Below, piece by piece: positions 8,649 to 15,860 of a stretch of DNA of 48,676 bases (within the stretch, counting starts at the first letter, position 1; each line of letters begins with the position of its first letter). Source of the stretch: Bacteroidales bacterium (GTDB taxonomy: Bacteria > Bacteroidota > Bacteroidia > Bacteroidales > F082); contig JAGCFU010000090.1 of the NCBI GenBank assembly GCA_017649945.1, positions 1 through 48,676 of the forward strand, given 5' to 3'. The translations under genes were made by a program, and so were the position numbers. A model generated the notes under the pieces. That model was not told the DNA's origin, did not search any database, and saw only the letters and a program-made list of their open reading frames with translations.

Positions 8649-9001
8649 ACCTTTAATATATAATGTTCTTTTTTCAGTCTATCCATAACAAAAATCATGC
8701 CGAAACGCCAACAGTCGATACTCAAACGCACCTTCCCGTCGTTTTTCAGCCTTTCCCAATCCGCCTCGTTCTGCCTGTTGCGATGAATGTCCTTCACAAT
8801 CATCACAGTGTCGTTATCTTTGAAAATCAATGGGTTATCGTTAACAAACGCCTTCAATCTCTTATCCAACATATCATAGATCGCATTCGATGCGTCCCTA
8901 CAAGGTTCCAAAACCTTTTCATACAAATCAAATACTAACGGCGAATGCAGATGGTATTTGCCTTGTGCCCTTCTTCGATATTTTAAATAACTGATAATCA
9001 T
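8645..9001 (-). CDS. Core-less remnant of a Bacteroidetes class I SAM methyltransferase-like protein
   Basis: The 118-residue product starts with a basic segment and a YHLHSPLVFDLYEKVLEP motif. That motif typifies the N-terminus of a Bacteroidetes methyltransferase-like family of roughly 230-260 residues. Its C-terminal half (TVMIVKDIHRNRQNEADWER, then VRLSIDCWRFGMIFV and a YILKV end) matches the last third of the same family. The intervening SAM-binding Rossmann core, with its GxGxG motif, is absent, so catalysis is not expected. The reading frame is intact and overlaps the adenosyltransferase start by 4 nt. It may be kept only for coupling, or have a non-enzymatic role. The family assignment is from memory. 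Confidence 0.6.
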   Translation of the reverse strand: MIISYLKYRRRAQGKYHLHSPLVFDLYEKVLEPCRDASNAIYDMLDKRLKAFVNDNPLIFKDNDTVMIVKDIHRNRQNEADWERLKNDGKVRLSIDCWRFGMIFVMDRLKKEHYILKV

Positions 9002-9011
9002 CGATTAAAAT

Positions 9012-9041
9012 TGTAGGGACGTGGCGCGCCGCGTCCCTACA
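9012..9041. repeat. Palindromic intergenic repeat, family A (GTAGGGACG)
   Basis: Ten-base arms TGTAGGGACG and CGTCCCTACA flank a GGCGCGCC palindrome, making a 30-bp near-perfect dyad with one mismatched pair (9022/9031). A sequence with the same outer arms occurs at 20273-20300. It lies between the methyltransferase remnant and a T9SS gene. Confidence 0.75.
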
Positions 9042-9049
9042 CCATTATT

Positions 9050-9082
9050 GTCATTTCTAACCCCAACGGAGTGAGGAATCTC
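9050..9082 (+). repeat. Intergenic repeat, family B (GTCATT...GAGGAATCTC)
   Basis: The sequence starts GTCATTTCTAACC and ends GTGAGGAATCTCAT, the same start and end as the unit at 21031-21059. It ends one base before the stop codon of the T9SS gene at 9084. Confidence 0.6.
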
Positions 9083-9083
9083 A

Positions 9084-10691
9084 TTATCTCTTCACGAATT
9101 TCACAACAGCGTTGTTCATTCTCACGAAATAAACACCGCTTTCAAAGTCTGCCACGTTGATTGAGTTCTCGCCTTCAACAGCATTGACGCTCATCACAAT
9201 GCGGCCTGTCATGTCGATAATCTGAACCTGAGCGTCTTTTTCTGCAACGATGTTGATGTTGTTGTTTGCCGGGTTCGGATAAAGGTTGAATGAAACAGCG
9301 TCGTTCTCTGCAACTGCATCCCACTCTGTGTGGACTTTAAAATCAGCGATTTCCCAGTTGGAAGACGCTGTATCTGTGCTAGTATATTTGAAAGCAATGT
9401 ACAAATGATCCCAACCTGCAACATTTAGAGCGACACCTGTTGTAACCCACTCAAAGTTGCCTGTTGACCATGTGAAATAGCTTGTAATGTCTTCCCATGC
9501 AAAGTCATTTGGATTGCCCTCACCATCATAAACATATGAAATAAGAACCTGAAGAGCATTGCCATCAAACTTGTAAGCATTCTTGAAATCAACCATAACA
9601 TTACCGTATAGACCGTTTACAGCGAGATCAGGAGTAATCAGCCAATCTTCATTAGCATGACTTGCACTATTTGCATAACCATTCATATAAGCATAATGAA
9701 TTCCTTGATAAACACCTGTTGACCATGTCTGTTCACCCAAAACATCGTATGTCATGAATGGTTCAAGACCGTTGGCGAAATCTGATTCAAAAATGCATGT
9801 AACCATCTCTGTCGGCTCACTTGTTGTTGGATAGTTGCCATCTGTCTTATAGTCGATATTTTCACCGCTGTTGGTATAAGGGAAGATTGCCACATTATAT
9901 GTTCCAGCAGTCAAATTAGCGAAAGTGACAGTCTCAACACCGTATGCGACATTCTTTGCATGAGGACCGTCAGCTACTGGAGTGCCATCTGTCGGAACAG
10001 TGATATTGCCTGTTGAAATCAAAACCAGGTATTTTGAAGGAAGCTGTGCGCCAACTGCATCTGTCCAATTAACTGTTATGTCAAGCATGTCGTGTAATGT
10101 GTATAATGATGTTGGATAGTTGCTCGGCTCTGGATAGATGACCGGAGCGCCGCCTTCTTTGAAGATGTAAACCAAATCAGTAACTGACGATGATGGTTTG
10201 TAGCATCCGAACAATGTGCTTGTCACGTTGTAGCGCATGATGTTCTGCTCAACACCGCCGTTTGATGTTGGTACGAAGCCGTCGCCATCCATTGCGAGTG
10301 TCCACTTACCTTTGTCGTCGAGTGTACCCTGTGTTTTGAGGTAATTGCCACCACCTGGAGCATAAAGGTAACCGTTGTTAAGCTCATCGAAGAATGTCCA
10401 TGCTCCTGATGCGCCGCCGACTGTGAGCTCGAATGGCTCTGTCTGACTTGATGCCGATGTCGCTACTACTGTGGTGATGCTGCCGCCAGCTTCATCAATT
10501 GCGATAGCGTGGCGGTTGTTTGGCTTCTGATATGACATCACAAATGCCTGACCGTCGCCGTTGTATCCGACGAGGATAACCTTGTCACCTGCGCTGAGTT
10601 CGCTTTCAGATGTAACTTTTGTGTATGTGGTCTGAGCTATCATGCTCAATCCCATCAACACCACTGTTAAGAATAGTAAAGTTTTTTTCAT
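9084..10691 (-). CDS. T9SS-exported protein with choice-of-anchor J domain
   Basis: The 535-residue protein has a signal peptide (MKKTLLFLTVVLMGLSMIAQ). An N-terminal region of about 165 residues (VTSESELSAGDKVILVGYNG through YIFKEGG) resembles repeat units seen in large Bacteroidales surface proteins. A fibronectin-like middle follows, then a choice-of-anchor J jelly roll (about 300-450) containing NEDWLITPDLAVNG, MVDFKNAYKFDGNAL and WDHLYIAFKYTST. The final 75 residues are a T9SS type A domain (LYPNPANNNINIV, VQIIDMTGRIVM, SGVYFVRM). It is probably extracellular and adhesive. It lies 24 nt after the nfu-like gene and could be transcribed from the mrp promoter; no separate -7 box is evident in the gap. 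Confidence 0.85.
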   Translation of the reverse strand: MKKTLLFLTVVLMGLSMIAQTTYTKVTSESELSAGDKVILVGYNGDGQAFVMSYQKPNNRHAIAIDEAGGSITTVVATSASSQTEPFELTVGGASGAWTFFDELNNGYLYAPGGGNYLKTQGTLDDKGKWTLAMDGDGFVPTSNGGVEQNIMRYNVTSTLFGCYKPSSSVTDLVYIFKEGGAPVIYPEPSNYPTSLYTLHDMLDITVNWTDAVGAQLPSKYLVLISTGNITVPTDGTPVADGPHAKNVAYGVETVTFANLTAGTYNVAIFPYTNSGENIDYKTDGNYPTTSEPTEMVTCIFESDFANGLEPFMTYDVLGEQTWSTGVYQGIHYAYMNGYANSASHANEDWLITPDLAVNGLYGNVMVDFKNAYKFDGNALQVLISYVYDGEGNPNDFAWEDITSYFTWSTGNFEWVTTGVALNVAGWDHLYIAFKYTSTDTASSNWEIADFKVHTEWDAVAENDAVSFNLYPNPANNNINIVAEKDAQVQIIDMTGRIVMSVNAVEGENSINVADFESGVYFVRMNNAVVKFVKR

Positions 10692-10715
10692 GTTTTTGTT
10701 AATTTTAATTTGACA

Positions 10716-10952
10716 TTATATTTTTTCCACTGATTTTATTTCAGGAATCACACTTTTCATCGTCTTCTCGATGCCGTTTTTCAGCGTCTGCGAGCTGTGA
10801 GGGCAGTTGGCGCAATGACCGGTGAGGCTCACCCACACCGTCATGTCATCGTCCAAACGGATAAACTCCACGCCACCGCCGTCGGCCTTCAGATAAGGCT
10901 CGATCTGCGTCAGCACGTTCTTGACTTTCTTGATTATAGCTTCTTTTTCCAT
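10716..10952 (-). CDS. NifU C-terminal domain (Nfu-type) iron-sulfur carrier
   Basis: The 78-residue protein is a single Nfu domain. It has the conserved GGGVEFIRLDDD strand and the CxxC motif in TGHCANCPHSSQTL that holds a bridging 4Fe-4S cluster between two subunits. Length and motif match stand-alone NifU-like proteins of Bacteroidetes. It carries or delivers Fe-S clusters in the cytoplasm. The gene begins 2 nt after the stop of the Mrp ATPase, so a shared role in Fe-S cluster trafficking is supported by context. Confidence 0.92.
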   Translation of the reverse strand: MEKEAIIKKVKNVLTQIEPYLKADGGGVEFIRLDDDMTVWVSLTGHCANCPHSSQTLKNGIEKTMKSVIPEIKSVEKI

Positions 10953-10954
10953 TT

Positions 10955-11977
10955 TTAAACCAATTCAATAACTTTTCTTGCCACTTTCTCGAATGCCGCC
11001 GTCACCGGACCGAAGTTGCCGAAGGTGTAAGGCGTGCCTTTGTCGCCTGCGCTTGCGATGTTCTCGTCCATAGGTATGGCGCCGAGGAACGGTATGCCGA
11101 GTTCTTCAGCGAATTCCTTGCCGTGACCTTGTCCGAAGATATAATATTTCTTGTCAGGCATGTCCGTTGGTGTGAAATATGCCATATTCTCAACCAATCC
11201 GAGAATCGGGATGCTCACTCCTTTATGTTTGAACATGTTAGCGGCGCGACGCACATCGGCGAATGCCACCTTCTGAGGTGTCGTCACGATGACAGAGCCC
11301 GACACTTTGAAGTTCTGCGCGAGGCACAGCTGGATGTCGCCTGTTCCAGGAGGCATGTCGACGACCAAAAAGTCGATTTCTCCCCAGTCGGTCTCGGTCA
11401 TGAGCTGTGTGAGAGCGCTTGTCGCCATAGGTCCACGCCAGATGAGCGGCGTCTCAGGATTCACCATCATGCCGATGCTCATCAGCTTGATGCCGTATTT
11501 CTGAAGCGGCACCATATATGTCTTGCCGTCCTTGTCGTAGCACTCAGGCTGCTCGCCTTCCGTTCCGAACATTATCGGCACCGAAGGACCGTAGATGTCA
11601 GCATCGAGCATTCCGACTTTGAAGCCCTGCACTGCCAAAGCCACCGCGAGATTCACAGCCACTGTCGACTTACCGACACCGCCCTTTCCAGAAGCCACCG
11701 CGATGATGTGCTTCACCTTAGAAAGCATAGTCACCGGGGCCGTCGGAATGATGTCAACGTCAATATCTCCGAAGTTATCGTTCAAAATTTTCTTCGCATT
11801 CTCGATAACGAACTTGTTTTTCTCGTCATCGACATCGTCAAGAACGAGCTTGAAACGAACTAAATTCTCTCCAACCTCAACGTCCTTAACCATCTCAGCG
11901 TCAACGATGTTACTTCCTTTCGGGAAATAAACCACGTCTTTCAAAACCTCTAAAACTCTCTGTTTCGATGGAATCAT
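10955..11977 (-). CDS. Mrp/NBP35-type Fe-S carrier ATPase
   Basis: The 340-residue protein has an N-terminal MIP18/DUF59 domain (about 1-85) and a MinD-like deviant Walker A ATPase domain starting at AVASGKGGVGKSTVAVNLAV. Further ATPase motifs are DADIYGPSVP and DMPPGTGDIQL. The CPxC cluster-binding motif of many Mrp/ApbC proteins is not present; the equivalent place reads VENMAYFTPTDMPDKKYY, a form I associate with Bacteroidetes members. The family binds and transfers 4Fe-4S clusters in the cytoplasm. Co-transcription with the Nfu protein 2 nt downstream supports that role. Confidence 0.92.
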   Translation of the reverse strand: MIPSKQRVLEVLKDVVYFPKGSNIVDAEMVKDVEVGENLVRFKLVLDDVDDEKNKFVIENAKKILNDNFGDIDVDIIPTAPVTMLSKVKHIIAVASGKGGVGKSTVAVNLAVALAVQGFKVGMLDADIYGPSVPIMFGTEGEQPECYDKDGKTYMVPLQKYGIKLMSIGMMVNPETPLIWRGPMATSALTQLMTETDWGEIDFLVVDMPPGTGDIQLCLAQNFKVSGSVIVTTPQKVAFADVRRAANMFKHKGVSIPILGLVENMAYFTPTDMPDKKYYIFGQGHGKEFAEELGIPFLGAIPMDENIASAGDKGTPYTFGNFGPVTAAFEKVARKVIELV

Positions 11978-11991
11978 TTCCTGTTTAAAAT

Positions 11992-12046
11992 TTAAGATTC
12001 AAGATTTAAAATTTAAAATTCAAAAAATTATATTCAAAAATTTAAT
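11992..12046. repeat. AT-rich simple repeat tract
   Basis: The mrp leader contains irregular reiterations of TTTAAAATTTAA and GATTCAAGA-like words. It holds no reading frame or hairpin of note and lies between the -7 box at 12060 and the mrp ATG. Confidence 0.4.
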
Positions 12047-12059
12047 GAATATCAGACTA

Positions 12060-12067
12060 CAAAGATA
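12060..12067 (-). promoter_or_regulatory. -7 box for the mrp-nfu operon
   Basis: The minus strand reads TATCTTTG, 82 nt before the mrp ATG and 9 nt beyond the stop of the upstream hydrolase gene. A TTG 16 nt further upstream lies at shorter than usual spacing. Confidence 0.5.
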
Positions 12068-12075
12068 CAACTTTT

Positions 12076-12858
12076 TTAATTACCAAGTAAAAACTTTTCT
12101 GTTTCACGCATAAACCCTACCGGGTCATCCACATGAATCCAATGCCCCGATTCCGGCAGTGTAACAATCTGATAATCAGTGAATTGCTCCTTTATCTGTT
12201 CAACATCTTTCTCTAAAATGTAATCCGACTGACCGCCACGGATGAACAGCGTCGGGCCATGATAAACTCCCTGATTCTCAAGTCCTTTACCAATCTCTGC
12301 AATATTTTTGTATATCGACTTGAGATACGGCTTCCACCTGAAACCGCGCTCGTGACTGTATGAAAGGTTTTTCATCAAAAAGAGCAAAACCCGTTTCTCG
12401 AAGTTGTATTGCGCGAGTTGTTCTTCCACGTCGCTGCGGCGTTTCACATGTTTCAGGTCGACTTTTCCCATGGCGTCGATGAATCCGACATGCTCCAACG
12501 GATGTTCAAACTGCCTTGGGCTGATATCTAAAACCTCCAGACGCTCAACGAGTTGCGGATTCTCGAAAGCGAGCATCATCGCAATCTTGCCGCCCATGCT
12601 GTGCCCGATAACGTAACATCTCTTGATATGCTCATATTCAAGCACATTCTTGATGTCGCGCGCCATCACCTTGTAGTTGAACGCCTCCATTTTCGGCGAC
12701 TGCCCATGGTTGCGCATATCCGGCACAATGACGTAGAAACCAAGCTCCGCGAAGCGCTTACCGAAATAGTCCCAGTTGTCGGAAAGCCCGAGCACGCCGT
12801 GCAGAACCACTATCGGCTTGTTTTTCGGGTTGCCGTATTTTCTATAAAAAAGCAGCAT
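12076..12858 (-). CDS. Alpha/beta hydrolase (YbfF-like esterase)
   Basis: The 260-residue protein shows the full alpha/beta hydrolase plan: HGVLGLSDNWDYFG oxyanion region, DMRNHGQSP, nucleophile elbow GHSMGG (serine at about residue 97), an acid in GGQSDYI and the catalytic histidine in ESGHWIHVDDP. This arrangement and length match YbfF-type esterases that cleave short acyl esters or thioesters; the substrate is not known. No signal peptide is present, so it is cytoplasmic. Its ATG overlaps the stop of the SIMPL gene (TGATG), making it the third gene of a coupled dtd-SIMPL-hydrolase operon. Confidence 0.88.
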   Translation of the reverse strand: MLLFYRKYGNPKNKPIVVLHGVLGLSDNWDYFGKRFAELGFYVIVPDMRNHGQSPKMEAFNYKVMARDIKNVLEYEHIKRCYVIGHSMGGKIAMMLAFENPQLVERLEVLDISPRQFEHPLEHVGFIDAMGKVDLKHVKRRSDVEEQLAQYNFEKRVLLFLMKNLSYSHERGFRWKPYLKSIYKNIAEIGKGLENQGVYHGPTLFIRGGQSDYILEKDVEQIKEQFTDYQIVTLPESGHWIHVDDPVGFMRETEKFLLGN

Positions 12859-13556
12859 CAGTCTTCAAGGAAATATGTCACGTTGGTAACAACTCTCACA
12901 TGCTTGATGTAAGGTGTGTTTTCGTCAATGTTTTCGATGGTGAACAGGCCTTGTGTGGCTGTTTTTATCTTACCGAGTTCGCTTTCCGAGTCTTTTGCAA
13001 ACTTCTCAGCGGCTGCGCGTGCGTTCTTCGTCGCGTTTTCAATCATTTGAGGCTTGATGCTGTTGAGTTCGGTGTACTCGTAAATGGTGTTTGTGCCGTA
13101 ATCTTGCGCTGCGATGGCGACACCTTGTTTCAGCAGTTCACCCTGACGGCTCATCAAGGTTCTCACGAGAGTGACGTTTTTCGATGTGACGATGATTTTT
13201 GACGTCACGTTGTAGCGCTGTTTCCAGTCGTTATCGTACATGTTGGCTGCGCGGTCGACAACCTGAGGTGCGTCGACAACGATTTCTTCATCGGTTAAAC
13301 CGTTGTCTTTCAAAAACTTAACAACAGTATTGTTGTTTTTATTGACATCGTTGTAAAGGGCGTTCAAGTCATTGCTGACGACCTTCAGCACGATAGGCCA
13401 AACCACTTTGTTTGCCTCAACATTCATCTCGGCGAGTCCTTTCACGTTGACGGTTCTCGCACTCTGGTTGACTCTTCCAAGTCCTGCTTTTACACATAAT
13501 CCCATGACAATCAACCCGATCATCACAAGGAAAGCTTCAAATCTGTAGTTTTTCAT
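12858..13556 (-). CDS. SIMPL domain (DUF541) protein
   Basis: The 232-residue protein has an uncleaved or cleaved N-terminal hydrophobic helix (AFLVMIGLIVMGLCV), then a SIMPL domain beginning RTVNVKGLAEMNVEANKVVW and including FLKDNGLTDEEI and ATKNARAAAEKFAKDS. These motifs define the DUF541/SIMPL family, periplasmic or outer-surface proteins whose biochemical role is unsettled. Start and stop each overlap the neighbouring gene by one base (TAATG upstream, TGATG downstream), a clear sign of a translationally coupled operon. Confidence 0.88.
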   Translation of the reverse strand: MKNYRFEAFLVMIGLIVMGLCVKAGLGRVNQSARTVNVKGLAEMNVEANKVVWPIVLKVVSNDLNALYNDVNKNNNTVVKFLKDNGLTDEEIVVDAPQVVDRAANMYDNDWKQRYNVTSKIIVTSKNVTLVRTLMSRQGELLKQGVAIAAQDYGTNTIYEYTELNSIKPQMIENATKNARAAAEKFAKDSESELGKIKTATQGLFTIENIDENTPYIKHVRVVTNVTYFLED

Positions 13557-14008
13557 TATTGTATGTTTTTAGTGTCAATAATTATCGTCACCGGGCCGTC
13601 GTTGATGTGCTCCACCTGCATGTCGGCGCCGAACTCTCCGCTTTCGACCTTTCGTCCTGAGATTTCAGCCAACCTCTTGAGAAACATCTCATAAAGCGGA
13701 ATCGCGTGTTCAGGTCGCGCCGCACGGATGAAACTCGGACGGTTGCCTTTTTTCGTCATCGCGTGCAGCGTAAACTGGCTCACAACAAGAAAATCGCCCT
13801 CAATTTGGTTAACGTCGAGATTCATAGCGTTATTGTCATCGGCGAAAATTCTCAACTTCGACAGCTTCTGGCAAAGATATTCCACATCTTCCTGATTATC
13901 AGCGTCTTCTATACCAAGAAGCACCATCATCCCCTGCCCTATCTGCGACTTCAAGACGCCGTCGATAGTGACTGAAGCGCGCGAAACCCGTTGTGCAACT
14001 ATTCTCAT
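13556..14008 (-). CDS. dtd: D-aminoacyl-tRNA deacylase
   Basis: The 150-residue enzyme hydrolyses D-amino acids, and glycine from tRNA-Ala, off mischarged tRNAs. The start MRIVAQRVSRASVTIDG, the catalytic SQFTLHA motif and the C-terminal NDGPVTIIID (the Gly-cisPro-type motif region) are all present and the length is standard. A longer in-frame extension to 14101 exists, but those 31 codons come largely from an intergenic repeat (14041-14149), so the ATG at 14008 is chosen. It heads a coupled operon with SIMPL and hydrolase genes. Confidence 0.95.
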   Translation of the reverse strand: MRIVAQRVSRASVTIDGVLKSQIGQGMMVLLGIEDADNQEDVEYLCQKLSKLRIFADDNNAMNLDVNQIEGDFLVVSQFTLHAMTKKGNRPSFIRAARPEHAIPLYEMFLKRLAEISGRKVESGEFGADMQVEHINDGPVTIIIDTKNIQ

Positions 14009-14040
14009 TTCTTTTCTTTTTTTCGGTCGCCTGCGGCTCT

Positions 14041-14149
14041 TCATTTCGAGCGGAACGCAGTGTAGTCGAGCAATCTCCTGCAATAAAGAGATTTGAATCA
14101 TTTAAATGTCGGAGATTTCTCCATTCCGCTTTGCTTCAGTCGAAATGAC
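14041..14149. repeat. Long imperfect inverted repeat, family B related
   Basis: A 5' arm starting TCATTTCGAGCGGAACGCAG and ending AATCTCC (to 14078) and a 3' arm running from GGAGATTTCTCC (14111) to TCAGTCGAAATGAC (14149) are imperfect reverse complements separated by about 32 bases. The arms begin and end like the single units at 9050 and 21031 (TCATT...AATCTC). The unit lies in the predicted leader of dtd, and a shallow copy of the family A end (GCGTCTCTAC) follows at 14165. Confidence 0.6.
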
Positions 14150-14180
14150 GATCTGCCATTTATGGCGTCTCTACAAAGTG

Positions 14181-14188
14181 CAAAATTA
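14181..14188 (-). promoter_or_regulatory. -7 box for the dtd operon
   Basis: The minus strand reads TAATTTTG. The distance to the dtd ATG (about 170 nt) would put the whole inverted repeat in the 5' leader. It is divergent from the rbfA box. Confidence 0.4.
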
Positions 14189-14232
14189 TGAAAATATATT
14201 GAAAAACAACCATCCCGAATTAAAAAAATATG

Positions 14233-14240
14233 TAATTTTG
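14233..14240 (+). promoter_or_regulatory. -7 box for rbfA, nearly leaderless
   Basis: TAATTTTG ends only 8 nt before the rbfA ATG at 14249, so transcription would start within a few bases of the start codon. Confidence 0.5.
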
Positions 14241-14248
14241 CAATCACT

Positions 14249-14590
14249 ATGGAGACAAAAAGACAACAGAAAATCGCGAAGCTGATTCAGAAGGAACTCA
14301 GCGAAATATTTCAGAGGGAGATAAAATCCCAGGGAAGCATCATGATTACCGTGACGAAGGTCAACGTGACGAGCGACATGTCGTATGCGCGCGTCTACCT
14401 CAGCGTGTTCGCTCCTGACCGTGAGGCAAAGACCGGCGTGGTGAAAGAGGTTAACGCCATGAGCAGAAACATCCGTGGAATGCTCGGCGACCGTATCCGC
14501 TTCCAAATCAGGGTGATTCCGGAGCTGCAGTTCTTCGAGGACGACTCGCTTGATTATATTGAAAACATCGACAACCTGCTCAAATCTTGA
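14249..14590 (+). CDS. rbfA: Ribosome-binding factor A
   Basis: The 113-residue protein is full length for RbfA, the 30S maturation factor that binds near the 5' helix of 16S rRNA. It shows the N-terminal helix KRQQKIAKLIQKELSEIF, the MITVTKVNVTSDMSYARVYL strand block and the C-terminal LQFFEDDSLDYIENIDNLL signature. The KH-like fold is implied by family. The stop codon overlaps a TTG start of the downstream permease gene (TTGA). Confidence 0.95.
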   Translation: METKRQQKIAKLIQKELSEIFQREIKSQGSIMITVTKVNVTSDMSYARVYLSVFAPDREAKTGVVKEVNAMSRNIRGMLGDRIRFQIRVIPELQFFEDDSLDYIENIDNLLKS

Positions 14591-15801
14591 AGCTGCCGTT
14601 ATTCATAGCGCAACGTTATCTTCTCGCGAAGAAAAGCCACAACCTCATCAATATCGTAACCTGGATTTCTATTGTGAGCGTCGGCGTGGCGGCTTTTGCC
14701 ATGATTTTCGTACTCTCGGTATTCAACGGTTTCAACGTCGTTATCAGCGACTCGATTCATAAGATGTCGGCGGATTTACAAATCTCTTCTGTTAAAGGTA
14801 AGACACTGAATATCAACGATTTCCCTTTTGACAAACTAAGAAACATCAAAAATGTGGAACTCGTATTGCCTACGATAACCGAAGATGCGCTTTTCAGAAA
14901 CGACGACAAGCAGCAAATCGGGCAAATCAAAGGCGTTCCGCAAGAATATTATCAGGTGGAGAGAATCAGCCAATCCATCATCAGCGACAGCAGGTACAGG
15001 ACACAGTCGAACATTGAGTTTTCCGTTATCGGAGCAGGCATGGCGTATCATCTTGGCATCAACCCGAACAATCCGTTTGCGATGATTCAGGTGTACGTAC
15101 CACGCCGAGGCAACGCCTCGGCGTTCAACCTCGAGAACAGCTTCAACACAGGACGGCTGTTTGCGACAAAGGTGTTCTCCACGAACCAGGATATTGACGA
15201 GACAACGGTTATCGCGCCATACGAATGGCTGTCAGAACTGATTGGTTATGAAGGAGTTGCATCAAACATTGAGGTTTTTGTCAATCAAAACAGTAAGGTT
15301 GATAAGATTAAACGCGAAATAAAGAACATCCTTGGTCCCGATTACAACGTCTACGACCAATATGAACAGCAGTCGACGCTCTACAAAATGATGAAATCGG
15401 AGAAACTCGCGGTGTATCTGATTCTTGTGTTCATCTTGATTATGGCGACATTCAACGTCATCGGGTCGCTCAGCATGCTCATCATAGAAAAGAAGAAAGA
15501 CACGTCTACGATTCGTGCCATGGGAGGTGACAACTCATTGATACGCAGCATCTTCCTCAACGAAGGCACCATAATCTCCGTTGTCGGCGGCCTACTCGGA
15601 CTGGTTCTCGGCATCATCGCCGTTCTGCTTCAGCAATATCTTGGCATCATCCGCCTTGGTGACGGCACCGGCAGCTACATCGTTGAATACTACCCCGTCG
15701 CGCTGCAACTTAAGGATGTTTTAATCGTTTTAGCCACCATAACGGTAATTGGCGGAATTGCAGCGTTTACCACAGTGAGGGTTTCTATGAAAAACTTATA
15801 A
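14587..15801 (+). CDS. FtsX-like ABC transporter permease, LolC/LolE type
   Basis: The 404-residue membrane protein has one N-terminal helix (residues 20-45, ending FVLSVFNGF), a periplasmic domain of about 220 residues, and three C-terminal helices (about 270-295, 320-345, 370-395). The second cytoplasmic loop EKKKDTSTIRAMGG is the coupling motif of FtsX/LolC permeases. The family works with an ABC ATPase to release lipoproteins or remodel the envelope; no ATPase gene is adjacent. The apparent start is TTG overlapping the rbfA stop. The family N-terminus (LPLFIAQRYLLAKKSHN) begins exactly there, which supports this unusual start. Confidence 0.88.
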   Translation: MKLPLFIAQRYLLAKKSHNLINIVTWISIVSVGVAAFAMIFVLSVFNGFNVVISDSIHKMSADLQISSVKGKTLNINDFPFDKLRNIKNVELVLPTITEDALFRNDDKQQIGQIKGVPQEYYQVERISQSIISDSRYRTQSNIEFSVIGAGMAYHLGINPNNPFAMIQVYVPRRGNASAFNLENSFNTGRLFATKVFSTNQDIDETTVIAPYEWLSELIGYEGVASNIEVFVNQNSKVDKIKREIKNILGPDYNVYDQYEQQSTLYKMMKSEKLAVYLILVFILIMATFNVIGSLSMLIIEKKKDTSTIRAMGGDNSLIRSIFLNEGTIISVVGGLLGLVLGIIAVLLQQYLGIIRLGDGTGSYIVEYYPVALQLKDVLIVLATITVIGGIAAFTTVRVSMKNL

Positions 15802-15833
15802 CAATTTTAAAAGCATACCTTGCGTCAAGCGTT

Positions 15834-15852
15834 AAAAACAGTCTGCTGTTTT
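15834..15852. terminator. Putative bidirectional terminator between convergent genes
   Basis: AAAACAG and CTGTTTT form a 7-bp stem with a TCTG loop, with A and T runs on the outer sides. It is enclosed by a second inverted repeat, ACAATTTTAAA (15801-15811) with TTTAAAATTGT (15860-15870). It serves the permease gene (plus) and rsmA (minus). Confidence 0.55.
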
Positions 15853-15860
15853 GATGGTAT

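Noticed and set aside
11123..11863. 246-codon plus-strand frame in mrp
   Set aside because: His- and Arg-rich composition typical of an antisense shadow; the opposite strand holds the clear Mrp ATPase.
14009..14101. N-terminal extension of dtd
   Set aside because: The 31 added codons come mostly from the intergenic repeat; the DTD family begins at MRIVAQRV.
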